Below are positions 21,679 through 31,811 of a stretch of DNA of 64,000 nt, piece after piece (the first letter of the stretch is position 1; each line of letters opens with the position of its first letter). This stretch comes from Dyella monticola (GTDB lineage: Bacteria > Pseudomonadota > Gammaproteobacteria > Xanthomonadales > Rhodanobacteraceae). The notes under the pieces were generated by a model. That model ran no database searches and was not told where the DNA came from. It saw only the letters and a list, made by a program, of their open reading frames with translations. The position numbers and the translations under genes are program-made. The DNA is taken from NCBI RefSeq assembly GCF_003363155.1, contig NZ_QRBE01000002.1, forward strand, positions 503,753 through 567,752, written 5' to 3'.

Positions 21679-22235
21679 GCCGCTTGCGCATTTTCGACGA
21701 GCACCATCCGCACAACCCGTTATCGGTGCACAACGATCACGCCAGCATCGCCCGCGAGCTGGGCAAGGTCGGCGTGCGCTTCGAACAGTGGGAAGCGAAT
21801 CACCCGGTAGCACCCGGAGCCAGTCAGGACGAGGTTATCGCGGCCTACCGCAGCGACATCGATCGCCTCATGCGCGAAGAAGGCTACCAATCGGTGGACG
21901 TGATCAGCCTCAAGCCCGATCACCCCGACCGTGCAGCGCTACGCCAGAAGTTTCTCAGCGAACACACGCACAGCGAGGACGAGGTGCGCTTTTTCGTCGC
22001 CGGTGCCGGCCAGTTCACCTTGCACATCGGCGAGAAGGTCTACGACGTCGGGTGCGAGCAGGGCGACCTGATCGGGGTGCCCGACGGTACCCGCCACTGG
22101 TTCGACATGAGCGAAGCGCCCTACTTCGTGGCGATACGCCTGTTCACCAACAAAGATGGCTGGGTCGCCCAGTTTACCGGCTCGGACATCGCCGGCCAGT
22201 TCCCGCGTATGGAACCGTTGGCCAGCCTGGCGTAA
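21675..22235 (+). CDS. mtnD: Acireductone dioxygenase
   Basis: MtnD oxidises the acireductone of the salvage pathway to the keto acid precursor of methionine (iron form) or to an off-pathway product with CO (nickel form). The 186-aa cupin has the metal ligands in [11 protein letters not shown] (two His and a Glu) plus a later His in DGTRHWFDM. The chosen ATG at 21675 overlaps the mtnB stop, and GGAG lies 10 bases upstream. The longer frame from 21645 is not needed. Confidence 0.95.
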   Translation: MSRLRIFDEHHPHNPLSVHNDHASIARELGKVGVRFEQWEANHPVAPGASQDEVIAAYRSDIDRLMREEGYQSVDVISLKPDHPDRAALRQKFLSEHTHSEDEVRFFVAGAGQFTLHIGEKVYDVGCEQGDLIGVPDGTRHWFDMSEAPYFVAIRLFTNKDGWVAQFTGSDIAGQFPRMEPLASLA

Positions 22236-22401
22236 TCGGCATCGGATCTCAGTGGCCGCTAACCGTTGCCCCGCCCTGGCCGGGGCGATCGCCGAGACAT
22301 GGCTCATCAAGGGATGGCGCCCCCGGATCAGGAGTGGAACCGCGACGTGCGCCGCTTGCACCCAGGCAGGTGCACGCTAAGCTTGGGAGCCTATCCCCAT
22401 C
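22236..22401 (+). other. Hairpin-rich gap between mtnD and mtnC
   Basis: The 166 bases contain several short stems: GCCCCG with CGGGGC (loop CCCTGGC), the palindrome GGCGATCGCC, and TGCACC with GGTGCA around CAGGCA. There is no T-run. This is a long, structured gap inside an otherwise tight operon. It could be an RNA leader controlling mtnC. I do not recognise a known riboswitch consensus. Confidence 0.35.
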
Positions 22402-23097
22402 GTGGCCCCCATGACCGTCATCCGCGCCATCGTTACCGATATCGAAGGAACCACCAGCTCGATCAGCTTCGTTAAAGACGTGCTGTTCCCTTATGCGCGT
22501 CACCGCCTACCGGCCTTTATCGAAACGCACGGCGACCAGCCGCACGTGCAGCACTGGCTGCACGAGGCAGCCAGGGAAGCGGGCATCATCGAGGCGGCCA
22601 GGCAGGAAATCGTGGAGATGTTGCTGCGCTGGACCGACGAGGACCGCAAATCCACGGCACTGAAGGCCTTGCAAGGCATGATCTGGCAAGAGGGTTACGA
22701 AGCCGGCGAATACCGCGCCCACCTGTACCCCGAGGTCGCCGCACGCCTGCACGCCTGGCGCGGCGAGGGCCTGCACCTGTACGTCTATTCCTCCGGGTCG
22801 GTGCCGGCGCAACGGCTATTTTTCCGCTATAGCGAAGCGGGCGACCTCACCCCGATGTTTGCCGGCTATTTCGATACCCAAACAGGCCCCAAGCGGGAAC
22901 CCGCCTCTTACGAACGCATTGTGGACGCGATTGGCGAGCGTCCCGAACACGTGCTGTTTCTCTCCGATGTCGTGGAGGAACTGGACGCTGCCCGCGCTGC
23001 CGGGCTGCACACGGGATGGCTGCTGCGTCCGCCGCTGGACGTCCCGGCCCAGCCCAGGCACCCCGCCTACACCAGCTTCGATGCCATCGAGCCTTGA
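22402..23097 (+). CDS. mtnC: Enolase-phosphatase E1
   Basis: MtnC is a HAD-family bifunctional enzyme that enolises and dephosphorylates the diketone phosphate made by MtnB, giving the acireductone used by MtnD. The 231-aa protein has an atypical-looking but standard E1 motif AIVTDIEGTTSSISFVKDVL, the segment YVYSSGSVPAQRLFF, and FLSDVVEELDAARAAG near the C-terminus. The frame starts at a GTG (22402) with GGGAG 12 bases upstream; an ATG at 22411 is an alternative. Confidence 0.93.
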   Translation: MAPMTVIRAIVTDIEGTTSSISFVKDVLFPYARHRLPAFIETHGDQPHVQHWLHEAAREAGIIEAARQEIVEMLLRWTDEDRKSTALKALQGMIWQEGYEAGEYRAHLYPEVAARLHAWRGEGLHLYVYSSGSVPAQRLFFRYSEAGDLTPMFAGYFDTQTGPKREPASYERIVDAIGERPEHVLFLSDVVEELDAARAAGLHTGWLLRPPLDVPAQPRHPAYTSFDAIEP

Positions 23098-23106
23098 GCC
23101 GACGCC

Positions 23107-24126
23107 ATGCGCACCACACTCATCGCTCTGCTCTCCTTCGCCGCCGGCGTGCTGCTGATGTTGCTGGTCGCCCATCGCCAGCCGCCGCATCAGGAACAGG
23201 TATCGGATGTGGCGACCAGCAGCAGCGCATCGCCCGCACCGGCCACATCCGGCAGCGATGACGACAACGACAGCGGCGATGACTGGCCCAATCAGGGGCC
23301 CTCACCCGAACAGGTGATCTACTCCCAGCCCACCTTGGTCCGCCAGGCGGTGTCGAAACTGTCCCCACGTGTCCCGGATAAGACCAATCTCTACCTGCTC
23401 ACCTTTGCGGGCGACGGCGGCGAAGACGTATTCCGCAACGAAGCCGAATACGCAGCGCAACTTTTCACCCAGCGCTTCGGGCCGACCGCGCATGCACTCG
23501 TGCTGGAAAACAATCCCACTACATTGCAAACGCATCCGCTGGCGGACTGGAGCAATCTGGAAGCGGCATTGGACCAGCTCACCACGGTCATGAAACCGGA
23601 CCAGGACATCCTGGTGGTCTACATGACCTCCCACGGCGACGAAGACCACAATCTGCTCGTCGACATGGATCCGCTCCCGCTGGATCAAATTGGTGCACCT
23701 GATCTGGCCAGCATCTTGAAAAAGCGCCCGTTCAAATGGAAGGTCGTGGTCGTGAATGCCTGCTATTCCGGCGGGTTTGTGCCCGATCTGCACGGCCCGG
23801 GCACGCTCGTGCTCACCGCGGCGCGTGCGGATCGCAGCTCATTCGGTTGCGGCAGCGATTCGGATATCACGTATTTCGGCAAGGCGTGGCTGGTCGATGC
23901 ACTGAACAAGACCGACAATTTCGTCGACGCTTTCCAGCTTGCCAAGCACGACATCGCCAACTGGGAACAACAAGACAAACTCACGCCGTCGGAGCCGCAG
24001 ATGGACGTCGGCGCGGGCATCGCGGCACAGCTGGCGCAATGGCGTAGAGCGGTGACGCCCGGTGCTTCCGTACCCTTCTTGCCCCCGCCGCCATCGACGA
24101 GCAGCACCGGCACGGCGATGCAATGA
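23107..24126 (+). CDS. C13-family (legumain-like) cysteine peptidase, membrane-anchored
   Basis: The 339-aa protein has an N-terminal membrane helix (about residues 4-21). A low-complexity Ser/Ala/Asp linker follows (to about residue 65), then a caspase-fold domain. The catalytic dyad is visible as His in MTSHGDEDH (about residue 176) and Cys in NACYSGGF (about 219), both after hydrophobic strands (ILVVYM, KVVVVNA) as in clan CD peptidases. The C-terminus is Pro/Ser-rich. It follows mtnC by nine bases but has no clear role in methionine salvage. It is probably exported to the periplasm, and its substrate is unknown. It ends 11 bases from the convergent hisIE. Confidence 0.85.
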   Translation: MRTTLIALLSFAAGVLLMLLVAHRQPPHQEQVSDVATSSSASPAPATSGSDDDNDSGDDWPNQGPSPEQVIYSQPTLVRQAVSKLSPRVPDKTNLYLLTFAGDGGEDVFRNEAEYAAQLFTQRFGPTAHALVLENNPTTLQTHPLADWSNLEAALDQLTTVMKPDQDILVVYMTSHGDEDHNLLVDMDPLPLDQIGAPDLASILKKRPFKWKVVVVNACYSGGFVPDLHGPGTLVLTAARADRSSFGCGSDSDITYFGKAWLVDALNKTDNFVDAFQLAKHDIANWEQQDKLTPSEPQMDVGAGIAAQLAQWRRAVTPGASVPFLPPPPSTSSTGTAMQ

Positions 24127-24137
24127 AGATCGCGCGG

Positions 24138-24770
24138 TTATCCGTGCCGCTGCACCAATAGCTCAGTAACGTCGGTAAGCCCGAATCCGCGCGCACGCAA
24201 TAGCACCGTGAGGTGAAAAATCAGGTCGGCGGCCTCGCCAAGCAGCTCGTCGTCACCCTGGGCGACTGCGGCGAGTGCGGTTTCAACGCCCTCCTCGCCC
24301 ACTTTCTGCGCGATGCGGCGCGTACCTTCTTGGAATAAACGCGTGGTGTAGCTGTCGGCCGGCAGCTCCCTTTTCCTGCTTTCGACCAGCGTATCCAGTT
24401 GTGCAAGAAAGCCCAGCGGTGGGCGCACGTCATTGCCGAAGCAACTACGAGTTCCCATATGGCAGGTTGGTCCGTGGGGATCGGCCAACACTAATAGCGT
24501 GTCGCCGTCGCAATCCACGCGTGCCGATTTCAGATGCAACACATGGCCGGAGCTTTCGCCCTTGGTCCATAATCGTTGCTTGCTTCGACTGAAAAACGTC
24601 ACCCTGCCGCTGGTCAACGTCATGGCAAGCGCCTTGGCATCCATGTAGCCAAGCATCAGTACTTCACCCGTGCGCCAGTGCTGCACGATGGCGGGTACGA
24701 GCCCTTCCGACTTCTCCCAGTCGATCTGGTTCAGATCCAGAGCATTGAACTTGGTTATTGCTTCACTCAT
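24138..24770 (-). CDS. hisI: Bifunctional phosphoribosyl-AMP cyclohydrolase / phosphoribosyl-ATP pyrophosphatase
   Basis: HisIE performs steps two and three of histidine synthesis. The 210-aa protein has an N-terminal cyclohydrolase domain (MLGYMDAKAL, SRSKQRLWTKGESSGH, zinc Cys in VDCDGDTLL and GPTCHMG). The C-terminal pyrophosphatase domain has KVGEEGVETALAA and EAADLIFHLTVLL. It is the last gene of the his operon, 13 bases after hisF. No terminator is visible before the convergent peptidase gene. Confidence 0.96.
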   Translation of the reverse strand: MSEAITKFNALDLNQIDWEKSEGLVPAIVQHWRTGEVLMLGYMDAKALAMTLTSGRVTFFSRSKQRLWTKGESSGHVLHLKSARVDCDGDTLLVLADPHGPTCHMGTRSCFGNDVRPPLGFLAQLDTLVESRKRELPADSYTTRLFQEGTRRIAQKVGEEGVETALAAVAQGDDELLGEAADLIFHLTVLLRARGFGLTDVTELLVQRHG

Positions 24771-24783
24771 GGCCGGCTCTCTC

Positions 24784-25554
24784 TTACAAGCGAATCACGA
24801 TGCCTTCGCGCTGGAGGTCATGCTTCAGATCAGGGATGGCAATGGCGCCGCTGTGAAAAACACTGGCGGCCAAGGCACCATCAACACGAGCCTGCGTGAA
24901 CGCGTCGCGAAAATGCGCCGTGGTGCCGGCGCCACCGGAGGCAACCAGCGGCACTTTGCACAAGGCGCGCGCGGCGGTGAGCTGCACCAGGTCGTAACCT
25001 TGGCGCACGCCATCGGTGTCCATGCAGTTGAGTACAATCTCACCGGCGCCGCGCCGCTGTGCTTCAGTCAGCCAATCCAGCGTGCGGCGCTGCAGCGAAC
25101 GCGTCTTGGACGGATCGCCGGTATATTGGCGAACGCGCCATTCACCATCGGCATCACGCATGGAATCGATGCCGACCACCACGCATTGCACGCCGAAGGC
25201 GGCGGCCAGTTCATCGATCAGTCCCGGGCGCTCCAGTGCGGGTGAATTTATGGAGATCTTGTCCGCCCCAGCATGCAATACAGCGCGCGCATCCGTCACC
25301 GAGCGAATGCCACCGGCCACACAGAACGGAATATCGATCACGCGTGCCACGCGTTCCACCCAACTCCGATCGACACTACGACCCTCCGGGCTCGCCGTGA
25401 TGTCATAAAACACCAGTTCATCGGCGCCTTCGTCGCGATAACGCCACGCCAGATCGACGATTTCGCCCATCACCACGTGATCGCGAAAGCGTACCCCTTT
25501 GACGACTTTGCCATCGCGCACGTCCAGGCAGGGAATGATGCGGCGGCTCAGCAT
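24784..25554 (-). CDS. hisF: Imidazole glycerol phosphate synthase, cyclase subunit
   Basis: HisF uses ammonia supplied by HisH to close the imidazole ring, giving imidazole glycerol phosphate and AICAR. The 256-aa TIM barrel begins [18 protein letters not shown], with catalytic Asp11 in CLDV, and has [15 protein letters not shown] with the second catalytic Asp. The start overlaps the end of hisA by seven bases. Confidence 0.97.
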   Translation of the reverse strand: MLSRRIIPCLDVRDGKVVKGVRFRDHVVMGEIVDLAWRYRDEGADELVFYDITASPEGRSVDRSWVERVARVIDIPFCVAGGIRSVTDARAVLHAGADKISINSPALERPGLIDELAAAFGVQCVVVGIDSMRDADGEWRVRQYTGDPSKTRSLQRRTLDWLTEAQRRGAGEIVLNCMDTDGVRQGYDLVQLTAARALCKVPLVASGGAGTTAHFRDAFTQARVDGALAASVFHSGAIAIPDLKHDLQREGIVIRL

Positions 25555-26276
25555 GCCAATGCGTCCTCCAGCGTAAAACGCCCTTCCAGCAATGCCCGCC
25601 CCAGGATCACGCCGTGCGCACCTGCTTCGCGCGCTGTACGGATGTCATCCAAGGAACGCACTCCACCAGAGGCCTGTACGGCGAGCTGCGGCACGATTTG
25701 CGCGAGGTGACAATAAAGCGCCAGATTGAAACCCGCCAACATGCCGTCACGCTCGATGTCCGTGCATAGCAGATGACGCGCGCCATGGTGCGCGTACCAG
25801 GGCGCCAACTCATCCAAAGTGCGTGTCTCTTCTTCGGTCCAGCCAGCACTGGGGAGGCTCCAGACACCATCGCGATAGCGTGTATCCAATGCAATGGTGA
25901 AACGCTCCGCGCCATAGGCGTCGAGCCATCTGGCCACACGCTCGGGATCGCGAATGGCGACACTGCCCAGCACCACCCGGCTTACCCCTGCGTCGAACAG
26001 GCGATGCACATCGTCCTGCGCGCGCACGCCGCCACCGGCTTGCACCTGCATGCCGGCTTTCGCCAGCGCGCTAATCACAGAGAGATTGGCAAGGTCGCCC
26101 GCGCGCGCGCCGTCGAGGTCGACGACATGCAGCCAGCGTGCGCCCGCGCGTGCATAACGGGCCGCCAGTTCTTGGGGCGCGCAGGCGTATTGCGTTTCTT
26201 GCGCGTAATCACCTTGTCGCAAGCGGACGACCTGGCCGCCGCGAAGGTCGATGGCTGGGATGACTTCAACATTCAT
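25548..26276 (-). CDS. hisA: ProFAR isomerase (HisA)
   Basis: HisA isomerises ProFAR to PRFAR, the substrate of HisF. The 242-aa TIM barrel starts [17 protein letters not shown] at 26276, with the catalytic Asp in AIDLRGG, and has [15 protein letters not shown] with the second Asp. The frame stays open to 26342, but those residues overlap the end of the gap to hisH and are not family-like. Confidence 0.96.
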   Translation of the reverse strand: MNVEVIPAIDLRGGQVVRLRQGDYAQETQYACAPQELAARYARAGARWLHVVDLDGARAGDLANLSVISALAKAGMQVQAGGGVRAQDDVHRLFDAGVSRVVLGSVAIRDPERVARWLDAYGAERFTIALDTRYRDGVWSLPSAGWTEEETRTLDELAPWYAHHGARHLLCTDIERDGMLAGFNLALYCHLAQIVPQLAVQASGGVRSLDDIRTAREAGAHGVILGRALLEGRFTLEDALAC

Positions 26277-26352
26277 ACGGGTCAGTTCTTCGAGGTGTCT
26301 GTTTTGCACAACTGGCTGCGTCCCATCCATGTCAGCCGCCACTCAGATCAAC

Positions 26353-26943
26353 TTAGAGCTCAAGGAAATTCTTCAGCAGCTTCGCGCCGACACTCGCCGA
26401 TCGCTCCGGATGAAACTGCATGCCATGGAAATTTCCGCTGGCGATGACCGCGGAAAACGCACCGCCGTAATCACTGCCGACGAGTGTGTAATCACCCACC
26501 GGCACCGCGTAGCTGTGCACAAAGTAGGCCCAATCACCCTCTTCCAAATCCTTCAGCAAGGGATGCTTGACCGTGGGCGACAATCGGTTCCAGCCCATAT
26601 GCGGCACGCAACGTTCTGTCGATTCCTCGAACTTGCGAACGGACGCCGGAATCACACCCAAGCAGGTTGTGTCACCCTCTTCGGAGTGCTCACATAGCAA
26701 CTGCATGCCAAGGCATACGCCAAGCACCGGCTGCGTCAATGAGCGGATGACGTCCACCAGTTCCAGCTCGTGTAGACGCGCCATGCCCGGGCCCGCGGCA
26801 CCGACACCCGGCAAAATGACCTTATCCGCATCGCGGATGCATTGGGCGTCGGCGGTCAGTGGCGCCTCTACGCCGAGCCGTTGCAAGGCGTAGCGTACCG
26901 ATCCGATATTGGTGCCACCGGCATCGACCAGCACCACGCTCAT
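26353..26943 (-). CDS. hisH: Imidazole glycerol phosphate synthase, glutamine amidotransferase subunit
   Basis: HisH hydrolyses glutamine and passes ammonia to HisF. The 196-aa class I amidotransferase has the oxyanion strand LPGVGAAGPG, the nucleophile Cys in LGVCLGMQLLCE, and His/Glu in HGMQFHPERSA. The ATG at 26943 shares a base with the hisB stop (TGATG), so it is translationally coupled. A 76-base gap to hisA is the widest inside the operon. Confidence 0.96.
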   Translation of the reverse strand: MSVVLVDAGGTNIGSVRYALQRLGVEAPLTADAQCIRDADKVILPGVGAAGPGMARLHELELVDVIRSLTQPVLGVCLGMQLLCEHSEEGDTTCLGVIPASVRKFEESTERCVPHMGWNRLSPTVKHPLLKDLEEGDWAYFVHSYAVPVGDYTLVGSDYGGAFSAVIASGNFHGMQFHPERSASVGAKLLKNFLEL

Positions 26944-28007
26944 CACAAGGCTCCTTTCGTGCTCGGCAACTCTTCGCCTTCACGACGAATGGCCTGGCGC
27001 AATGTACGCGCGGTCACTTTGAAGCATGCTTCCACCATGTGATGTGCGTTGTCGCCCTTTACGCTCAAGTGCAGGTTGGCACCCAAGGTGTCGCACAGCG
27101 ATCGGAAAAAATGCGGCACCAGTTCGGTAGGTACATCACCGACCTTTTCACGTGGAAACTGACCTTCGAATACAAAGTACGGACGACCCGAGAGATCCAG
27201 CGCGGCACTGGCCAGCGATTCATCCATCGGCAGCGTAAAGCCGTAACGACCGATACCGCGCTTATCGCCCAGCGCCTGGCGCAAGGCTTGCCCCAGCGCG
27301 AGACCACAGTCTTCGATGGTGTGATGCTCATCGACCCTGGTGTCGCCATCGCATTGGATGCGCAACGCGAAGCCGCCATGCTTGCCGATCTGCTCCAGCA
27401 TGTGATCGAAAAAGCCCAGGCCCGTATGCGCAACCGGTTCGGCGCAGGCGTCCAGATCCACGCGCACCGTAATGCGCGTTTCCTTGGTATTGCGCACCAC
27501 TTCGGCAACGCGCGGGCGATCCAGCAGTTGATGGGCGACCTCTTCCCAGCCGATGCCGTTAGCACCCACCAAAAAACCACGCACGCCCATGTTTGCGGCG
27601 AACTGCAGATCGGTCTGGCGATCACCCACCATCGCCGATTCGGCGCGCGACCAGCCATCATCAGCCAGGTAGTGCCGCATCATGCCGATACCGGGCTTAC
27701 GGGTATCCAACCCCTCATGCGGAAAACTGCGATCAATCAGCACTTCGCGAAAACGCACGCCCTGAGAGGCGAGAATACGCGTCAGCAATGCGTGCGGACC
27801 GTCGAACTGCGTCTGCGGAAAGCTGTTCGTGCCAAGGCCATCCTGGTTGGTCACCATCACCAGCTCATACCCGGCGGCGACGATGCGTTGCAAAGCGGTG
27901 ATCACGGCCGGCAGCAAGGACAGCTTTTCGTAGCTGTCGATCTGCTCGTCGGCAGGTTCCTCGATGAGGCAGCCGTCTCTGTCGATGAAAAGTATCTTGC
28001 GGCTCAT
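26943..28007 (-). CDS. hisB: Bifunctional histidinol-phosphatase / imidazoleglycerol-phosphate dehydratase
   Basis: The 354-aa fusion does two non-consecutive steps. The N-terminal HAD phosphatase has the DxD nucleophile in [14 protein letters not shown] and a zinc-binding region after the second third of the domain. The C-terminal dehydratase has the metal-binding motifs [25 protein letters not shown] and [10 protein letters not shown]. The fusion is typical of gammaproteobacteria. The start at 28007 overlaps hisC by four bases; the longer frame to 28229 lies within hisC. Confidence 0.96.
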   Translation of the reverse strand: MSRKILFIDRDGCLIEEPADEQIDSYEKLSLLPAVITALQRIVAAGYELVMVTNQDGLGTNSFPQTQFDGPHALLTRILASQGVRFREVLIDRSFPHEGLDTRKPGIGMMRHYLADDGWSRAESAMVGDRQTDLQFAANMGVRGFLVGANGIGWEEVAHQLLDRPRVAEVVRNTKETRITVRVDLDACAEPVAHTGLGFFDHMLEQIGKHGGFALRIQCDGDTRVDEHHTIEDCGLALGQALRQALGDKRGIGRYGFTLPMDESLASAALDLSGRPYFVFEGQFPREKVGDVPTELVPHFFRSLCDTLGANLHLSVKGDNAHHMVEACFKVTARTLRQAIRREGEELPSTKGAL

Positions 28008-29080
28008 GCGCGTTCCTTGTTCGACATCGCCTCGTTCAGCACAGCGAGCACCCGCGCATTTTCGTCGGGCGTGCCGATCGTGATGCGCAGTGCATCGCCC
28101 AATCCCGGATAGCGACGGATATCGCGCACCACGATGCCGGCGTGCAAGAGACGCTGGTAGACGTCTCCCGCATCGGCAAAGCGCACGGCGAGGAAGTTGG
28201 CCTCCGATGGCAGCACCTCGCGCACGCACGATAGCTGCGGCAATACGCGGCGCATGATTGTGCGCTGCTCGCGCACAACGGTGATATGCTCCCGCGCCGC
28301 GTCCTGCCCAGACGGTGAAAGCGCTTCAAGCGCCGCAGCAACGCATGGCGACGGCAGCGGATACGGCGGCATGATGCGTCGTATCAGCGCAATCACATCC
28401 GCACTGGCAATCAAGCTGCCGATGCGCGCGCCGGCCAGCGCCCACGCCTTGGATAAGGTTCGCAGTATCGCTACGTGCTCATAGCCATCGATCATATCGA
28501 TCACGCTGGGCTGATCGGCAAACTCGATATACGCCTCGTCAACCACCACCAGCGCCCTGCCCGCAAGCGCGCGCGCCACCTGCTCGATATCCGCGCCTGA
28601 AATCGCTTTGCCACTGGGATTATTCGGTGTGCAAAGAAAAACCAGCTTTACCGACGGCGCCACCGCGGCGAGCAAGGCGGACACGTCGAGACTGAAATCG
28701 GTCGCCAGCGGCGCCTCGATGACGGCGGCATTCTGTATACGCGCGCTGACCGCATACATGCCAAACGTAGGCGGCTGAACAACGATGGCATCCTGACCCG
28801 CGCGACAGAACGCGCGAACCAGCAAATCGATGGCTTCATCGCTGCCGCGTCCGACAAATAATTGTTCGCGCTTCACGCCATAGAGCGATGCCAGCGCGCA
28901 CAGCAATCTTTCAGGCTGCGGATCGGGGTAGCGATTGCACCCTGCGCCCGCCTCACCGATAGGTTGCCACGCCGATTCATTGGCGTTGAGCATGATCTGG
29001 CCACCGCCGGCTTCCATGCGTGCCGATGAATACGGCTGCAGCGTACGGATTTCAGGCCGCGCGAGATCCAGCACGCTCAT
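28004..29080 (-). CDS. hisC: Histidinol-phosphate aminotransferase
   Basis: HisC is a PLP enzyme that transaminates imidazole acetol phosphate to histidinol phosphate. The 358-aa protein begins [19 protein letters not shown] and has [30 protein letters not shown] and the PLP-lysine motif [13 protein letters not shown]. It overlaps hisD and hisB by four bases each. Confidence 0.96.
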   Translation of the reverse strand: MSVLDLARPEIRTLQPYSSARMEAGGGQIMLNANESAWQPIGEAGAGCNRYPDPQPERLLCALASLYGVKREQLFVGRGSDEAIDLLVRAFCRAGQDAIVVQPPTFGMYAVSARIQNAAVIEAPLATDFSLDVSALLAAVAPSVKLVFLCTPNNPSGKAISGADIEQVARALAGRALVVVDEAYIEFADQPSVIDMIDGYEHVAILRTLSKAWALAGARIGSLIASADVIALIRRIMPPYPLPSPCVAAALEALSPSGQDAAREHITVVREQRTIMRRVLPQLSCVREVLPSEANFLAVRFADAGDVYQRLLHAGIVVRDIRRYPGLGDALRITIGTPDENARVLAVLNEAMSNKERA

Positions 29081-30384
29081 AGACGCACTCCCAGCGCTGC
29101 CAGCCGAAGCGTGACGGCCCGGCGATGCCCTTCCAGCTGTTCGGCTGCGGCGAGCGTGGCCGTGCATGGACCAATCGCGCGCAACCCGTTTGGGTCTAGT
29201 TCCTGCACCGTGATCTGCTTCTGATAACTGGCTACGGATACGCCGCTGTAACTGCGCGCATAACCGTAGGTAGGCAGCACGTGATTACTGCCGCTGCAGT
29301 AGTCGCCGACCGATTCCGGCGTCCAAGCGCCTACGAACACGGACCCCGCGCTTTCTACGCCAGCGAGCAGATCACGTGCACCGCTGACCTGCAGAATCAG
29401 GTGCTCCGGCGCATACCGGTTGCTCACCTCCAGGGCCTGCAACAGCGATGTCACCTCAATGAGACGGCTCTGCGCAAGCGCCTGCTCTGCAATGCCGCTA
29501 CGTGGCAATTGCGCGCATTGGCGCTCCACCTCTGCCGCTACGTTGTCGAGCAGCGTCGTCGACGGGCTGACCAGCACAACCTGCGAGTCGGGGCCATGCT
29601 CGGCCTGCGATAACAGATCCGCCGCCACGAACACAGGGTTGGCTTGCGCGTCAGCAATTACCAGCACTTCGGATGGGCCAGCAGGCATGTCGATAGCCGC
29701 GCCATCGGGGTCGGATGACACCTGCAATTTGGCTTCGGTCACCCACGCATTGCCGGGACCGAACAACTTGTCGCACCGTGGCACGCTTTGCGTGCCATAC
29801 GCCATGGCGGCAATCGCCTGCGCACCACCCAGCTTGAACACACGATGCACACCAACGGTGCGCGCTGCGAACAGCACGGCTTCATCGCACGTGCCGTCCG
29901 CGCGCGCCGGGGAACACAACACCACTTCGCGGCAACCTGCAATGCGCGCGGGCACACCCAGCATCAACGCGGTGGAAGGCAACGGGGCGGTCCCGGCCGG
30001 CACATACAAACCCACGCGACCGATGGGCCGCAACATGCGCTCCACACGCACGCCCACCGCCGTATTCACGCCTACCGGCTGCGGCGCAGCCGCGCCGTGG
30101 AACGCCTCGATGCGCGCGGCGGCTTCACGAATGGCGGACTTCAGGTCAGGCGCCAACGCCGCCTCAGCCGCGGCGAATTCCGCTTCGCTCACTTCGATGG
30201 CATCGAGCGTGCAATGGTCGTAGCGTGCGGACAGTTCCCGCAGCGCCGCATCGCCTTTTGCTCGCACCTCGCCAATGATCTGCTCGACGCCACGACGCAA
30301 GTCTTCGGCACGCGATTGCACGGGCCGCGCCAGCACTGCATCGCGCTCGGCTTCGCTAAGAGTGTTCCAATTGATCCGTTTCAT
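29077..30384 (-). CDS. hisD: Histidinol dehydrogenase
   Basis: HisD carries out the two final NAD-dependent oxidations from histidinol to histidine. The 435-aa zinc enzyme has [33 protein letters not shown] and the zinc/active-site segment QAEHGPDSQ. The C-terminal [17 protein letters not shown] is characteristic. It lies 11 bases after hisG. Confidence 0.97.
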   Translation of the reverse strand: MKRINWNTLSEAERDAVLARPVQSRAEDLRRGVEQIIGEVRAKGDAALRELSARYDHCTLDAIEVSEAEFAAAEAALAPDLKSAIREAAARIEAFHGAAAPQPVGVNTAVGVRVERMLRPIGRVGLYVPAGTAPLPSTALMLGVPARIAGCREVVLCSPARADGTCDEAVLFAARTVGVHRVFKLGGAQAIAAMAYGTQSVPRCDKLFGPGNAWVTEAKLQVSSDPDGAAIDMPAGPSEVLVIADAQANPVFVAADLLSQAEHGPDSQVVLVSPSTTLLDNVAAEVERQCAQLPRSGIAEQALAQSRLIEVTSLLQALEVSNRYAPEHLILQVSGARDLLAGVESAGSVFVGAWTPESVGDYCSGSNHVLPTYGYARSYSGVSVASYQKQITVQELDPNGLRAIGPCTATLAAAEQLEGHRRAVTLRLAALGVRL

Positions 30385-30395
30385 GCCGATCTATC

Positions 30396-31289
30396 TCACG
30401 CAAGCATTTTTTCGACCGGCAGCACGAACATCTCGCGCGCGCCGGCTTTCTTGATCTCTTCCAATTGGCGCCAGCTCACCTCGCCGGCACACAGCGCTTG
30501 CAGCATGAGTTGATCGGGCTGCCCCGCCACCGGAAGCAAGGTTGGCTGCGGGCCGCCAGGCAACAGGCGCGTCACCGCGTCGAGCGTCGTGCGCGAGGTT
30601 TGCAGCAGCAGCAAGCGCGATTCGCGTACCTGGATCACGCCATCCAGGCGTTTGAGCAACAGCTCCACCATATCGCCGCGCTCATCGGTGGGCAGCGACT
30701 GCGGCCCGGCAAGCACCGCCTCGCTTTGCAGCAGCACATCGGTTTCGCGCAGCTGATTGGCGACCAAGGTGCCGCCACTCTGCACCAGATCGCAGATCAC
30801 ATCGGCGGTGCCGAGCTTTGGAGCGATTTCCACCGAGCCGGCCAAGGTAATCACCGAGGCATCTACGCTATTTTCCCGGAGCCACGCACCAAGCAGGCCC
30901 GGGTAGGACGTGGCGATACGCAAACCGGACAAGTCCGTGGGCGCGTTGTAGGCCATGTCGTGCGGTACGGCAACGGAGAGACGGCAACGCCCGAAACCGA
31001 GCGAACGCCATTCGGTGAGCGCCGCGCCGCCATCGCCAGCGATGCCTTTGAATTCGTTGAGCACGTTGCGACCGACAATACCCAGATCGCACACGCCCTG
31101 CGCGATCAGGCCTGGAATGTCGTCGTCGCGAACCAGCAGCAAATCCACTGGCTCGCCCTCGCCGAAGCAGAACAGTTTGTCGCGACTCTGGCGAAAGCTA
31201 AGGCCACAACGGTTAAGCAGCTCCAGCGCCGGCTCGGTCAGCCGCCCGGATTTCTGCATGGCGATGCGCAAGCGGTCCCGGGGTTTCAT
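30396..31289 (-). CDS. hisG: ATP phosphoribosyltransferase (long form)
   Basis: HisG joins ATP and PRPP in the first committed step. At 297 aa it is the long hexameric type with a C-terminal histidine-binding regulatory domain, so it needs no HisZ. It has IAMQKSGRLTEPALELL, DLGIVGRNVLNEF and the PRPP loop DLVQSGGTLVANQLRE. Feedback inhibition by histidine is expected for this type. The start overlaps the upstream yerC-like gene by four bases. Confidence 0.96.
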   Translation of the reverse strand: MKPRDRLRIAMQKSGRLTEPALELLNRCGLSFRQSRDKLFCFGEGEPVDLLLVRDDDIPGLIAQGVCDLGIVGRNVLNEFKGIAGDGGAALTEWRSLGFGRCRLSVAVPHDMAYNAPTDLSGLRIATSYPGLLGAWLRENSVDASVITLAGSVEIAPKLGTADVICDLVQSGGTLVANQLRETDVLLQSEAVLAGPQSLPTDERGDMVELLLKRLDGVIQVRESRLLLLQTSRTTLDAVTRLLPGGPQPTLLPVAGQPDQLMLQALCAGEVSWRQLEEIKKAGAREMFVLPVEKMLA

Positions 31290-31621
31290 GCGCGCGCCCT
31301 TTTTGCCGCCGTGCGAGCGCGCGACGCGCGTGCGGCCGCCGCCACATAGCCGCCGCTGCCCTGGTTGAGGTAGCGCGCCACCCGCCCAATGGTGGTGATG
31401 CTGACCGCGGTGCGCTCGTGAATTTCACGATAGGACACGCCTTCCAGCAGGTAAGGAACCACGCGCCAACGATCCACCAGCACTTCCATCTCCGCTGGGG
31501 TGCACAGATCGTTGAGGAAGGCGCTCATTTCCTCCACGTTCTTCAGCGAGAGCAACGCGCGGCAGAGGCTGAGCTTGGCGGACTCGTCGGGGGTTTCCGG
31601 GTCGATCGATCGGCGCTTCAT
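31286..31621 (-). CDS. TrpR/YerC-family transcriptional regulator leading the his operon
   Basis: The 111-aa protein has the TrpR-like helical fold. A helix bundle (LCRALLSLKNVEEMSAFLND) precedes a helix-turn-helix (VSYREIHERTAVSITTIGRV), followed by RYLNQGSGGY and an Ala/Arg-rich tail. Proteins of this YerC/YecD type often sit beside hisG in Xanthomonadales and Firmicutes. It is the first gene of the operon and overlaps hisG by four bases, so it probably controls its own operon. There is no Shine-Dalgarno sequence, and a dyad abuts the start codon. Confidence 0.88.
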   Translation of the reverse strand: MKRRSIDPETPDESAKLSLCRALLSLKNVEEMSAFLNDLCTPAEMEVLVDRWRVVPYLLEGVSYREIHERTAVSITTIGRVARYLNQGSGGYVAAAARASRARTAAKRARA

Positions 31622-31681
31622 AATGTACTAACGCATTAACACAGTGGAGCGCATTGTAGGCACCATGGACGGCCGGCGCAA
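31621..31681 (-). promoter_or_regulatory. Putative his-operon promoter with operator dyad
   Basis: On the minus strand, TTGCGC (31676-31681) and TACAAT (31653-31658) form a -35/-10 pair with exactly 17 bases between them. A dyad TAATG-N8-CATTA (31621-31638) lies just downstream, ending at the start codon. A TrpR-like repressor bound there would block early transcription or translation. The hexamers and the dyad are seen; the function is inferred. Confidence 0.5.
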
Positions 31682-31811
31682 GTTTGTAGGCTGGGGATGG
31701 CAATCCGAGCCTGAGAAACCCGCAAGAAAGCTGGGATCGCCCTCCAGACTACGCGGCGGCGGGACCGGTATCATGCGGCGCTGGGCGCTCACCGCCCGAC
31801 ATGGAGACGTT

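Noticed and set aside
22236..22401. SAM, SAH or HEARO-type RNA before mtnC
   Set aside because: The conserved cores I know for these RNAs are not visible; only generic hairpins can be claimed.
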